Part shown: positions 10,301 through 20,489 of the stretch, piece by piece
How the letters are laid out: the number at the start of each line of letters is the position of its first letter
Numbering within the stretch: position 1 is the first letter of the stretch
Assembly: GCF_002288925.2 (NCBI RefSeq)
Contig: NW_022098062.1
Coordinates: forward strand, 10,511,042 to 10,575,041
Direction: 5' to 3'
Source: Delphinapterus leucas
Lineage: Eukaryota; Chordata; Mammalia; Artiodactyla; Monodontidae
Length of the DNA: 64,000 nucleotides
Position numbers and translations under genes: made by a program
The notes under the pieces: model-generated
The model's input: the letters and a program-made list of their open reading frames with translations, nothing else
What the model was told of the DNA's origin: nothing
Database searches by the model: none

Positions 10301-13300
10301 TTCGGCTCTCAGCCTGCATGTGGCATGGAACAAGGATATCGTGTTTACTGCTCTGATTGTTTTCGTTTCAGTCCCATGACAAGATAAAACATGAAAACTT
10401 TAACCTCCCAGTCCCGAGAGGGGTGGGAGAGTTCTGTGTCAGGGTGAAACCATCTGTCAGCTCCCGAGTGAACAAGGAGGTCTGGTCCAAGGAGGAGTGC
10501 ATCGTGCTCACCCCGCAGTGTGAGTTGGTCAGGGCTGCTGTCTGGGCAGAAGGGAGGCAGGAAGGGCCTCTCACGTCTGAAAAGCATTCCACTGAGGGCT
10601 GCCGATGTGGGGCACTGTGCTAGGTGCCCCCCAACTGCGACACAGCTCTCCATCCTCACACAGCTCTATGAAAGAGCTCCTATTGTCCCCATTTTAGAGA
10701 TGCAGAAACTGAGGCTCAGTACCTATAAGCAACTTCCAGGGTGTGGCCACAAAGCCAGGTCTCCCAATTCTGCGGGTGCTTCCACTGGAGCCCAGCTGCA
10801 CTCCCAGGAGCCCTTCTGCAGCTCTCCTCAGCCAGCTGTGGTGGTTCCTGTTTGTTACATTCCTCTGCTGTCTTTTCTTAGAGCTGGGGGCACCAAGGGC
10901 TTCTCCGACCTTCCCCTCCTCCCCCTCAGAGGAAAGCAGAACTGAGCTGACTCCTCCCCACAGCTGCAAAAGTCAGCAAATACTGTGCCAGGCTCTCAGC
11001 CCAGTGCTGGAAAGGGGAGGGAGGGAAGGGAATATGGCACGTGAAGGCTGTGGTTCTGCCCACAAGGATCTTACAGTCTGGCTGGGAAGACAGGGTGTGC
11101 CCAGAGCAGGCTGTAACTAGCTACTCAGGACAACATATGTCAAGTGCCCAGCGAATCATGCCAACTGTCAGTGCGCTGGGAGTGCCCAGTCCAGTGTGGG
11201 CAGCGTCCAGCAATGACCAGAGGGACTCCTTACTTTTCTGCAGTACATTTCAGTTTATGGCAGACACGCACAAACTCATTGTCATTTCAGCCTCACTCTG
11301 CCTTACTGAAGCAGAGGAAGGCACCATCTGTGTGCCAGGCGGCCTTAAGAGCTTTTCAACATCCACTCACTGATATAGAAGTAGTTTTGTATACAGGTCT
11401 AGGTTCAAATCTCAGCGTCGTCACTTATGACATATATGACCTTGGGCAACTTGCTTAACCCCTCTGGGCCTCAGGATGCTAACCTATAAAAATAGGGACG
11501 ATAATAGTATTCACCTCCTAAGGTGGTTATAAGAATCAGGTGACACTGTACAGTAGTCCCCCCCCTTATCTGAAGGGCATACGTTCCAACACCCCCAGTG
11601 GATGCCTTGAAAGCATGTATATATACTATGTTTTTTCTCTATACATACATACGTATGACAAAGTTTAGTTTATAAATTAAGCAAAAATTTAAGAGAATGC
11701 CCAAATTGACAACATCACTACTCTTGCACTTTGGGGCCATTATTGAGTAAAATAAAGTTTACTTGAACAAAAGCACGGGATGCCACAACAGTCCATCTGA
11801 TAACTGAGGCAGCCACTAAGTGACTCACGGGTGGGATCTGCTGGACAGAGGGATGATTCATGTCCCGGGCCAGACAGAGTGGAGCAGTGTGAGATTTCAT
11901 CATGCTACTCAGAACGGCACACGATTTAACTGATGCATTGTTTATTTCTGGAAATCTTCCATTTAATGTTTTTGGACCACAGTTGAACACAGGTAACTGA
12001 AACCACGAAAAGCAAAACCACAGATAAGGGGGGACTATTATAAAGGGCTTGGTTCGTGGTAAGTGCTGTGTGCTTCACAACCATCTATGAGGTAGGCACT
12101 ATTATTTTGCCCATTTCGTAGATGGTAAAACTAAGGCTCAGACAGGCTAATTTGTCCACAGCCTCACAGCTAGTAAGTGGTAGAGCTGGGATTTGAACCC
12201 AGGTCTGGCTGCTCCCAAAGCCTCCCTTCTTACCTGCTGTACCATCCTTCCCCACCGCTATGTATGCCTTCATGTGAGTTTTGTGCAGAGGGCTGGAGGC
12301 CATGTGTCTAGTGAGGGAATCCTTCAGGGCAGAGGTTGGAGGGCCAGGCAGGGACTCCCAAGAATCCTGGCATGGCCTCCAGAGTTGTGGCCTAGAGGTA
12401 ACCTGGGGGGGATGGGGGGGGGGGGTCACTCGGCCCCTCACCAAGAGGCTCCTGAGAGGGGCCATGGGATCCTCGGGGACTGCCCCTCCATATCCCATGG
12501 CACCAGGCTATAAACCCATCTCTCTGGGCCCACAGATTTCACCGTGACCAACCTCAGCATCTTCTTCACCTTTGTCCTGCTGCTCTGTGGAGCCCTGGCC
12601 TTCTTCCTGGCCCTCCAGCTGTATGTGCAGCGCCGGGGGAAGCTGCCCACCGTCCTGGTGAGTCTCACGGGGAGGCCACTGCCCCATCCTTCCCGGCCCC
12701 ACCAGGACTCCGGGAGGCAGGGAGAACCCTCCCAGGCAGGCCGTGTACCCTCAGCCCTGACATGGGGGCGGAGGGAGGGCTTGAATGCCAAGCCCAGCAC
12801 GGAGAATGTTGCCTTATAGTGGCCCAGATAAGACACAGTAATCCCAACCCGCCATGCGCCATTTTGTTACTATTTGCCAATAATTGGCCACAAACCAGCC
12901 CCTGTGCATTAGTACCTCGGAGTCAGGTAGTTATAGCCTCACTTTACAACTGAGGAAACTGAGGCGTAGAGAGATTGTTACACGCAGAGGGTCCCACAGC
13001 CAGGAAGAGTCAGGGCCGGAGCCCAGCCTTTCCCATCCCTAGAGGCTGGCGATGGGTGCTCTGGAACAGGCAGACAAAGGGCTGCTGTCAGTGTGGGAGA
13101 GAGCAGAGCGGAGAGGTGATGCTGAGAGGCGAGCATCTCCGGACCTTCCCACAGCCTATCCTCTTGCTACACAGTGCTGACAAACACCGCATTTGTAGTC
13201 AGCCGGCCTCCAAAGTTCAGCTTGCCACATTGAGCAGCATTTCCAGACCACAGCCCGTCTCTGGCCTGGGATTCAGACTGGACCAAAGGTGGTCCCCACA

Positions 13301-16300
13301 GCTGACATTACTGTGATGGTCAAGGGCTCAGCTGTAAGGGTGGGCTTCTTCAGGGAGACCAGGGCCCAGGGAAGCTCACAGCTGGAAGGGGACCCTCCAC
13401 AAGGATCCCAGGATCTCTAGGAAAAATAAGGAGAGAGACAGAGGCCCTCTGAAATTATTTTGAGTAAGAACTCTGGGATGGGGATGGAGGGGAGAGAAGA
13501 GGGGTGGGGCTGCCTGGTGAGTGCACCAAGGAACCTGCCCTCAGGGATGGGTAACTAGACAGCAGAGTGGTAGGAAAGGACCACTGGATGGGAGAGTCTT
13601 AGTTGGGCTTGGGAAAAGGCATCTAGTAAGAGAGAGGTAGCTACTGAGTTACAGTTACCAAGCAAATACAACGTGCAAAAGCTGAGTAATGTGGCCACTG
13701 GTCCCAAGGGGCTTGATTACGTCTGGTGGGGCAGCCAACAAATCAACTGTTAAGTTTAATGCAAACCAGTGAAATGGACATAGATGCAAAAATGCCAAAG
13801 GACATGACAAGCAACCTCTGTTTTTTTTGTTCTTTCTGAACATTTGGATCACAGAATTGACTTGTCCTCATGAGTTTTTTCGTCCTCAAGATAAGTACAG
13901 CCCAGTTTCCTTCCTCTAACGATCACAGCCATTACTAACTTTATAAATAACTGAGAGAGCACAAAGCACCTTCACATGCACTTGCTTGTTCTCATTCATT
14001 AGCTGCTTTGATCTGATCTTCAATGATTATCAAAGTAAAGCATTGTTAAACAAGTGGGGATTACAAATCAGGACAGTTGAGTACCAATTCCAGATTTATT
14101 TGTTCTTTGCTGCTGTGTGACACTGGGCAAGTCATTTAACTTCTCTGAGGTTCAGTTTTCTCCTCTAGGAAACAGAGATAATAATACTTCTTTAGAGAAT
14201 TATTAGAGAGTAAAACTCAATTCACCAAGTGTTTATTGAGTGCTTTCTCTGTACCAGGCACTGTTCTAAGTATTTTACATGCATGAACCACAACTTGAGA
14301 AGGCAATACTGTCATTACTTCCATTTTGCATAGGAGGAACTAAAGCACAGAGAGGATAAATGATTTGGCCAAGGTGACACAGCTGATAAGAGGCAGACCT
14401 GGGATTTGAACCCGTGAAATCTGGCTCCAGAATACACATCCTTAGTCACCAAGCCACATGATATCAATAGGGATCCAACCAATAAGAGTTGCATTAGAGT
14501 CATCACATACAAAAGGAACAAGGGCAGATGTGCAACAGTGACTCAGTAAGTCAGTCAACAAACCTTTGGAGTGCCTACTATGTGCCAGCTCAGTTTAATC
14601 TCTGGGAACAGAGTGGCCCATAAGAACAGACGACTCCTGCCCTCAAGGAGTTTCTATTCTGTTGGGGTTGGGGACTGTGTGTGTGTGTGTGCACGTGGGG
14701 GCACAGAAAACAAAAAAATAACTCCAGGAACTAAGTGCTAGGAAAAAATAAACTGGGTTAATGGGAAGAGAATGTCTGGAGCACTGCTTTAGCAAGGGTG
14801 ATTGGGAAAGTCTCTCTGAGGAGATGACATCTGAATTGAGACCTGAACGATAAGGAGGATACAGCCATACAAAGTGCTAGGAGAAGAGTATTCCAACAAG
14901 GAGTAGCCTGTGCAAAGGCCCTGAGACAGCACTGTCCAGAGCAAAAGGAACACCAGTGCGGCTGGGGCACAAGAGCAAGGGGGAGAGAGGTTAAGTGACT
15001 TCCCTGGGCCTCTGGGCAATTAATGGGGAGCGAGGCCCCCTCAGCTGCTAGCTCTGTTTGTTTCACTGCCCCACGCTGCAGCAAGGCTGTGTTTATGTGA
15101 GTCACTCAGGGAGTGAAGAAATTAACTCGGTGTCTCACATCCAGCGTTATAAGAGCTGAAATGAATAACATGGGATAGGATAGGACAGGACAATACAATA
15201 GATCACAGTGCACAGGTAGTAACGATAAGTATTATTTTGTGAAATTGGTTTCAATCATATATGAGTTATATATTTATGGGCTATTTATATACAGGTTATT
15301 GTGTAACATATTTCTTACTTGGAGTCACAGTGGAAAAAAGTCTGAAACACATTTCTAGATCTCAGTGGGTCCAGCCTGCTTTCAGGTTTGAAAAGCACTG
15401 CTGATGGAGCCTCCTGAGAATGTTCACCTTTCCCTGCAGCCTCCCATTCTGCCTGTCATTCTGTCTGAACTCCAAGAATACAGGCTTCTTAGGTATCTGG
15501 CCTGAGTCAAACTGAGAATTGCATGAGGAGGAAAACTCAATTCTGAACCAAAACCAAAAGGACAAGTGGCAGTGTACTCCAGGCTCTGCAGGACCCCTCT
15601 GTTGGAGCAGTACTTCCTGAACCCCTGGCCTCCCCTGGCCACACTGGGGCGGGTTCCTGCGGGTGACCCTCCCACCCCTCACTCTACCCTCTCCTCCCCA
15701 GGTCTTCAAGAAGCCCAGTCCCTTCAGCCTCATCAGCCAGCTTTCCTGCCCAGAGACCCAAGACACCATTCATCCCCTCGATGAGCAGGCCTTCCCCAAG
15801 GTGTCCCCAGAGCTGAGGAACTCGGAGCTGCACGGCAGCACGGACAGTGGCTTCAGCAGTGCCAAGCCATCCCTGCAGACTGACGAGCCCCAGTTCCACC
15901 TCCCTGCCCCCCACCCCCAGGCTGGGGGTACTTTGGGAAAGGGGGCGCCCCGGTTGCCGGAGGACAGCTGCAGTAGCGGCGGCAGCAAAAGTACAGACAG
16001 CGGGATCTGCTTGCAGGAGCCCAGCCTGAGTCCTGGCACGGAGCCCAGCTGGGCGCCGCAGGCGGGGAGCGACAGCCAGGACCAGCTTGACAGTGGCATT
16101 GGCCTGGTCCAGAACCCTGAGGGGCAGCCTGAGGATGTTCAGGGTGGCTCAGCTTTGGGCCATGTGAGTCCCCTGGGACCGGAGGTGGCTGCGGGAGAAG
16201 ACCCAGCTGCAGGGGCCTTCCAGGGCTACCTGAAGCAGACCCGGTGCCCGGAGGAGAGGGCAGCCGAGGCAGGCGGCCTGGAAGAAGAGTCCTCCTCAAC

Positions 16301-16628
16301 AGATGGCCTTGGCCCCAAATTCAGGACATGCGTGGATGCTGAGGTGGACTGGCCTCTACCAGCCCTGGCCAAGGGCTATTTGAAACAGGACCCCCCAGAA
16401 ATGACTCTCACTCCCTCAGGGGCCCCAGCTGGACAGTGGAACCCACCAACTGAGGATTGGTCACTCCTGGGCTTGACCCGCTGTGGTGACCTTGGAGCAT
16501 CCGACTGGAGCTTTGCCCACGACCTTGCCCCTCTGGACTGTGTGGCAGCCCCAGGCGGTCTCCTGGGCAGCTTCGACTCAGACCTGGTCGCCCTGCCACT
16601 GATCTCCAGCCTGCACTCAAGTGAGTGA
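4317..16628 (+). CDS. IL10RA: Interleukin-10 receptor subunit alpha (whole gene, 7 coding exons)
   Basis: IL10RA is the high-affinity IL-10-binding chain. With IL10RB it signals through JAK1/TYK2 to STAT3 and restrains inflammation. Exons at 4317-4383, 6463-6577, 7182-7372, 8449-8618, 10372-10519, 12536-12657 and 15702-16628 join in frame to 579 codons (human: 578). Visible parts are a signal peptide (residues 1-21), two fibronectin-III-like class II cytokine receptor domains (~23-230), one membrane span (~237-260) and a basic juxtamembrane stretch leading to the LPTVLVFKKP JAK1 region. The tail is long and acidic/serine-rich. It contains DSGFSS (319-324), matching the beta-TrCP degron of the human receptor, and two YLKQ STAT3-docking motifs at Tyr447 and Tyr497, matching human Tyr446 and Tyr496. 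No frameshift or premature stop is seen. N-glycosylation sequons are few: Asn48 and Asn112, plus a membrane-adjacent Asn236. Introns are repeat-rich but coding exons are clean. Confidence 0.97.
6120..6362 (+). repeat. MIR relic in IL10RA intron 1
   Basis: This is a nearly complete sense MIR. It contains 'tctgggatcagacacatctg', then 'gaccttgggcaagtcactta', 'aattaaatgagacaatatat' and an 'agcactcagtaaatgggagc' tail. It is ancient, with no target-site duplication visible. Confidence 0.8.
6463..6577 (+). CDS. IL10RA: IL10RA coding exon 2 (start of the first ectodomain)
   Basis: It encodes residues 23-61 with the WFEAEFF and [10 protein letters not shown] signatures of the receptor; Asn48 is in an N-glycosylation sequon. 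The first usable acceptor AG after the pyrimidine tract is at 6461-6462 (ctgcggacag|AACTG). The human exon, as I recall it, begins 6 nt earlier with GGACAG after an AG that is missing here. Using 6463 keeps the frame and removes two residues (Gly-Thr). The donor is CTGCG|gtaagc. Confidence 0.88.
7182..7372 (+). CDS. IL10RA: IL10RA coding exon 3 (first ectodomain)
   Basis: It encodes residues 62-124 and one base of codon 125, including the strongly conserved stretch [17 protein letters not shown]. Two cysteines, 75 and 83, lie eight apart. A cysteine near human position 56 is Tyr54 here. Mouse, as I recall, has the same arrangement, so this is probably ancestral rather than a defect. Asn112 is in an NWT sequon. 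The acceptor is ccccag. The donor gtgctt is a weak match to consensus. Confidence 0.95.
8046..8220 (+). mobile_element. CHR-type SINE (internally shortened) in IL10RA intron 3
   Basis: It is recognised by 'gggcttccctggtggcgcag', a B-box-like 'gggttcgtgccccgg' and the end 'gagaggcccacataccgc' followed by an A-rich tail. Compared with the copy at 53027 it lacks the 'gggcccgtgagccatggccg' portion of the body. It lies in the same orientation as IL10RA, 230 bp upstream of exon 4. Confidence 0.9.
8449..8618 (+). CDS. IL10RA: IL10RA coding exon 4 (second ectodomain, first part)
   Basis: It encodes residues 125-181, with [10 protein letters not shown] and [14 protein letters not shown] as the recognisable conserved segments. 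The human NDT sequon is GDT here. The acceptor is gactcag and the donor AAG|gtatgg, in phase 0. The end of the exon (PGQYK) is one residue shorter than human across the exon 4-5 join. Confidence 0.94.
9040..10168 (-). mobile_element. 5'-truncated L1 LINE, antisense, IL10RA intron 4
   Basis: The + strand starts with a poly(T) run and the complement of the L1 3' UTR. On the - strand, 9501-9899 is open for the ORF2 C-terminus, with [19 protein letters not shown] and [18 protein letters not shown]. The upstream ORF2 part continues to about 10168, where it is truncated. It is a dead copy, antisense to the host gene. Confidence 0.9.
10372..10519 (+). CDS. IL10RA: IL10RA coding exon 5 (second ectodomain, last part)
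   Basis: It encodes residues 182-230 and one base of 231. The paired cysteines of the second domain are visible in [10 protein letters not shown] and SKEECIVL. Two human sequons (in the GNFT and NFS segments) are absent. The acceptor is cgtttcag and the donor CAGT|gtgagt. Confidence 0.95.
10590..10790 (-). repeat. MIR relic in IL10RA intron 5
   Basis: The 'ccccattttagagatgcaga', 'aactgaggctcagtacctat' and 'ccacaaagccaggtctccca' order is that of an antisense MIR. Confidence 0.65.
11380..12260. repeat. MIR relics flanking a Tigger insertion
   Basis: Left of the Tigger (11380-11550) is a sense MIR with 'aggttcaaatctcagcgtcg' and 'gaccttgggcaacttgctta'. Right of it, the tail-like 'ttcgtggtaagtgctgtgtg' continues, followed by an antisense MIR ('cccatttcgtagatggtaaa', 'agctgggatttgaacccagg') to about 12225. 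The DNA transposon appears to have split older SINE sequence. Confidence 0.6.
11549..12042. mobile_element. Tigger-type DNA transposon (MER28/Tigger2-like)
   Basis: Inverted termini are visible: cagtagtccccccccttatc at the left and cagataaggggggactatta at the right, with TA on both sides as expected for a Tc1/mariner-pogo insertion. The interior resembles a non-autonomous Tigger derivative ('gatgccttgaaagcatgtat', 'ataaattaagcaaaaattta'). No transposase frame remains. The subfamily name is from recognition only. Confidence 0.7.
12405..12425 (+). repeat. G-run in IL10RA intron 5
   Basis: A run of seven G, then AT, then twelve G lies 110 bp upstream of the exon 6 acceptor. It is length-unstable and could form a G-quadruplex. 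Nothing else supports a function. Confidence 0.8.
12536..12657 (+). CDS. IL10RA: IL10RA coding exon 6 (transmembrane segment)
   Basis: It encodes residues 231-271. A single hydrophobic span (about 237-260) is followed by the stop-transfer residues QRRGK and the membrane-proximal LPTVL. The NLS sequon at Asn236 sits at the membrane face and is probably too close to be glycosylated. The acceptor is cccacag and the donor gtgagt, in phase 0. Confidence 0.96.
12885..13020 (-). repeat. MIR relic in IL10RA intron 6
   Basis: The 'cactttacaactgaggaaac' and 'cacagccaggaagagtcagg' motifs are those of an antisense MIR. Confidence 0.6.
14085..14465. repeat. Two MIR relics, opposite orientations
   Basis: A sense MIR (about 14085-14215: 'tgacactgggcaagtcattt', 'ttctctgaggttcagttttc') is followed by an antisense one (about 14290-14460: 'cttccattttgcataggagg', 'cctgggatttgaacccgtga'). 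Confidence 0.65.
14545..14965 (-). repeat. L2 LINE relic, antisense
   Basis: The 'tgcctactatgtgccagctc', 'gaggagatgacatctgaatt' and 'agcctgtgcaaaggccctga' order is the reverse complement of the L2 3' region. It is in IL10RA intron 6. Confidence 0.75.
15702..16628 (+). CDS. IL10RA: IL10RA coding exon 7 (cytoplasmic tail)
   Basis: The largest exon encodes residues 272-579 and the stop TGA at 16626-16628. It opens with VFKKPSPF (JAK1-proximal), then a DSG-containing serine-rich part with DSGFSS, DSGICLQ and DSGIGLVQ motifs. The two GYLKQ STAT3-docking sites follow, and then the conserved C-terminal block ending [10 protein letters not shown]. The acceptor is cctccccag. No disruption is seen. 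Confidence 0.97.
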   Translation, partial: VFKKPSPFSLISQLSCPETQDTIHPLDEQAFPKVSPELRNSELHGSTDSGFSSAKPSLQTDEPQFHLPAPHPQAGGTLGKGAPRLPEDSCSSGGSKSTDSGICLQEPSLSPGTEPSWAPQAGSDSQDQLDSGIGLVQNPEGQPEDVQGGSALGHVSPLGPEVAAGEDPAAGAFQGYLKQTRCPEERAAEAGGLEEESSSTDGLGPKFRTCVDAEVDWPLPALAKGYLKQDPPEMTLTPSGAPAGQWNPPTEDWSLLGLTRCGDLGASDWSFAHDLAPLDCVAAPGGLLGSFDSDLVALPLISSLHSSE

Positions 16629-18020
16629 CTCAGGCCAGAGGGCTGCTTTTGGTTTCCGCTGCACCCTGCCTGGACCCAGAGGGGCCCCAGGGGATGAAAG
16701 TGAAGCACGAGGCCAGTCTGGGCACTTTTCTGCAAGCGTAGTGAGGCCAGCGCCAGGCCTGGTAAGAGTCCAGGGCAGGAGGACACTAAACTAGCACAGG
16801 GTACATATGTGGCATTGGCCTCCTCTGCAGACGGGGCCCTGCAGACTCTGGCAGAACTGAGAAGGGCAGGGCAGAGATCTCCTTGGGACGCTTCCCATAT
16901 TGTAAAGGACTACTTGCTCAGGGGAATCATGGGGCCTTTCGGAGTTGTGGTGAGGCCACCAGGCTGAAGTCAGCTCAGAGAGCCAGGCCGCCCTGCTGAG
17001 GCCAGCCATGTGTCAGGGCCTCCAGCAGGATAGAGGGCTGAGAGGATAGAAGCTTCAGGGCCTCGCTGCAGGGGCCATTTCTAGGAGGTAAAAGAGGGAG
17101 CAGGGGTCAAAGGGAGCTGAGATGCAGAAGGGGTCTTCTGGCTCAGAATCCAGTGCTCTGGGGATGGCTTGTGTCCATCTGCAGAGAGCACCCTCTTTCA
17201 AGCAAATAGAGCAGCATCCCCCTGGGGCACTTGGAGTGGCCAAGCCATGCACTACCCTCACCCTGCTGCCCACACCATCTTGCTGACAGTACCAGCGAAA
17301 CCATGGGTGTTTGTACTGGTCAAAACTCAGGCCTTCAGGTGGCCTCTAGGCTTGGACGCCACCTTATCTGCCCAAGAGGGTCAGGGTTAGGACCTGCACT
17401 GTGTTTGCTGCTGACATCCAGCTATAGGACAGGACACTGGGGTAGGGTCTCCGTTCAATGATCAGCTGTGCGACCTTGGGCCAGCCACTTCTCAGAGGGC
17501 CTCAGTTATCCCATCTGTGACGTAAAGAATCTCTAGGGGACCCTTCTAGATGGATGGATGATAGCCAAGCTGGCTTCTGGGGTAACATCTCCAACCCCAA
17601 CTGACCCTGGGTAGGGAGGAAGCCATGCCTTCACAGAGCTGGCTTCTTTCCCATGCCGCAGGCTAACTGATGTAGCAAGAGTGCATGGCATTGTGCTGAG
17701 AGAACAACCAGACCCTGGGCCCAGAGAGGGGGCAGGTGTGGGCCCTGCTTCCCCACAGTCAGTTTAGAATCTGTCTGCAAAGCCAGTTTACAATCCGTGG
17801 GCAGGGAACCTGGGAGGGGTGATAGGCCTGGGGCGTGCCCACCGCCCAAGTCATCCTCGGCCCTGTGTTCTCCGTGGCATTCTGGGAATAGACATCAGGC
17901 CCAGGGAATCCAGCCAGAGCCCCTTCCACTCTGCCAGGAAGCTCGTAGGCGCCAGTCCGATAATAACTCCCTCTAGAAACAGGCTTGAAGGAGGGGTTTC
18001 TCAGCGTTTCCTTGGAAGGT

Positions 18021-18050
18021 TTATTTATTTATTTTGTTCATTTATTTATT
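18021..18050 (+). promoter_or_regulatory. AU-rich element cluster in the IL10RA 3' UTR
   Basis: Four ATTTA pentamers (18023-18027, 18027-18031, 18040-18044, 18044-18048) form three overlapping or adjacent TTATTTATT nonamers. Such clusters typically bind decay factors of the TTP/ZFP36 family and mark cytokine-pathway mRNAs for rapid turnover. A role here is inferred from motif and location. Confidence 0.6.
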
Positions 18051-18290
18051 GAAAAGGCAGCAAGATACAGGGAAAGAGTTCTGGGTATTTTGATAGCCTA
18101 GGAGTTCTCATTCTGATTTCACTGTTTCTAGCCATGTGTCCTTGAGAAAGCCACTTTTCCTCATCTATGAAACCAGAAAACGTTGTCTGACTTGTTTCAT
18201 TCATAAGGGTGTGAGGTTCCACTGAGGACGAGGATGTGAATGTGCCTTGAACACAGGCTCTGTAAATGAGTGACATGTGTTCTTTCTTCC

Positions 18291-18296
18291 AATAAA
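18291..18296 (+). terminator. IL10RA poly(A) signal
   Basis: A canonical AATAAA follows the AU-rich cluster, and no earlier AATAAA was seen after the stop codon. It is the best candidate for the main 3' end. Confidence 0.65.
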
Positions 18297-18315
18297 TTGT
18301 CAGAGCCACAGGAAT

Positions 18316-20489
18316 CTTGGGAAACCAATCAGATTTCTGATGACACAGTGGCTGGTAGAGGCATCAAGTTGTTGACGATCGAGAATGATGAGTAGATGTG
18401 CGATGTCACTTTAAGCTACCAAGACTGAGGACTTAGGCTCAAATCAGGTCCAAGTCGTCATGTTAACGTTTATTTTCTGTGACCTTGGGCAAGTTTCTTA
18501 CTAAGTTCCAGTTTCTTCATCTATAAAATGGGAATAATCATTCCTCATGGGGATGTCAGGAGGTTTAAATGAGATCACACATGAAGAGTTACATTTAAAG
18601 CTGTATAGGGAAATGGACAGTTTTTCTTGGAAACAGGTGAAAATGAAAGAGATCATGAAAAATGTATGTTATGTAACGAAATTGCTGAAAGAGTACGTGA
18701 GGAAAGATAATGAATGCAACGTAAGGTATAGAGCATGTAATGTAATGAAAGGTAATGAAAATGAGTGTAAATGAGAGTATGCAGAGGGTTCTTCAAGAAG
18801 ACTGAAAAGGAAACAGTGGGACAGAAAACACTATCTTTTGGATGTGAATTCTGACAACTTGAAAGGAGACCCGACAGCCCCTCCCTTCCAGGCAGACAGC
18901 AGACCAGGCATTCCTGGAGCCCCGCCAGCTGTTCCCCCCAACGTGGAAGTGTGTCCCAGCAGTGCTTCTCGTAAGTGCAGAAGCCATCTGCATTCAATTC
19001 TAAAAGCAGCCTCCCCCTTCCACAAAAAGCCACGTGTGGGTTTCAGGCTCTCCCCGAGCTCAGCCCAGCCGGTGGAGCAGACCCAGGGCTTGGGGCCTGA
19101 GTTTGGGGTACACTTTGCTCTTTGTCGCAGCCTGGATCCTCCAGGAGGTGGTCGGGGACACCACATCTCTGTTCCCCTGTGTCATCTCTGATGATGCCTC
19201 TCCCTTTTTACTCTGAGAAAATAACCAGTTCTGGGGAAGCATTGATCCTGTCATCTTCAGAGAACTTGACTAATCTTATACCTTTGGGACCTGCTCAGAC
19301 TTTTGCCCCGAAGGCCTCCTTGTCAAATTGGTGTATGGGGTTGGTCACTTCCTCCTGGAAATGAGTGTTGGAGATGGCGTCTGCCCAAGGGAAAGGCCTC
19401 TGGGGCAGGTTGGATGAAGCCTGGCTGAGACATGAATAGGAAGTTTCAGAGAGTAAGAGGAATCCCTCTCAAGGAACTGAGGCCAGTTTGGATGGAAGAG
19501 AGGAAGCATGGAGTAGTTCAAAGGAGAGAGTGGAGTCCAAGCACGTGAGCTCTTGCAGCAGGCTTCCCTTATGTGGAAGGAGTAGGAGTTTGTGCCGGGT
19601 CTCCTCCTCTTTTAAGCTGCTTTCTGACCACCCAGCACGGCCAGGGCCATGGGATAAGCTGAGAGAGTTCTTCCAAACAGCAGTGAGACACTGCCAGGCT
19701 TCTTGGGAATTTGGAATGAAGTCTCCAAGAGATGACCCCGTTTGTTCCTACACTGAGAAACCTCCTTCGAGGGCTTTTCTAAGCTGAAGGATGGGTGATT
19801 CTGCATTTCTATGAGCTAATGGAACTTCCTCTTAGTAAGGAGATGGGAAGTGGGCATTCTACTGAACTCTGTTTTCCCGAGTTTGTAAATAGCCATAGTC
19901 AAAGAGTCTGCCTCGTCTTTCCCCAAAGATCTCCATCCCTCCCCACCCCACTCCCACTGCACACACGGTCACAGGACACACACCACCCCTGAGATGGTCC
20001 CACCCACTGCACTGAATGGAGCCCACAGGGCAGTGCAGGTGGAGGGTCGCAAAGAAGGGGGTCTTGCTGTGCCCACCTGGGACAGCACACTGGTAACCAT
20101 GTGAGGTAGTTCTAGCAGTTAAGGCTGATTTTATCAAACCCCAGTCTAGAGGACACTAGGTACTAGAAGGCATGACTCATCTATTTCCTGTAGTGCTCAT
20201 GGGTTTGGGGGTTTCTTTTAAAGCAAATCCACAATTAAAAATTTTTTATTAATCATTTATGATCACCTTTGTTGATGAGCCACCACACCTCAATATCAGC
20301 TTGATCTTAACTTCATTTTCACTCCCGTAAACATTCAAAACGGGTGCTGGGGCCCAGTAAACACTGACAAGGGTGGGGTGAGGTGAGATCTGTGTTTTAG
20401 AAAGATAACCCTGGTCAGTACACAACAGGGTCAATACACCCTGGCATGAGTCAGAAGGAACCAGGCAGAATGCAGGGTGAACTGCTGGA
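18316..20489. other. Intergenic DNA between IL10RA and SMIM35, first part
   Basis: A sense MIR relic is visible at about 18440-18580 ('gtgaccttgggcaagtttct', 'tataaaatgggaataatcat'). It is followed by GTAATG-rich low-complexity sequence to about 18775. The remainder has short chance frames only, and I see no exon or RNA gene. Confidence 0.5.

Larger units (their letters stand above)
16629..18315 (+). other. IL10RA: IL10RA 3' untranslated region
   Basis: It continues exon 7 from the stop codon to the first AATAAA, at 18291-18296. The length of about 1.7 kb agrees with my memory of a human mRNA of about 3.6 kb. It contains MIR-like fragments near 17465 and 18110 and an AU-rich cluster at 18021-18050. 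The cleavage site, expected 10-30 nt after the hexamer, was not determined. Confidence 0.7.
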
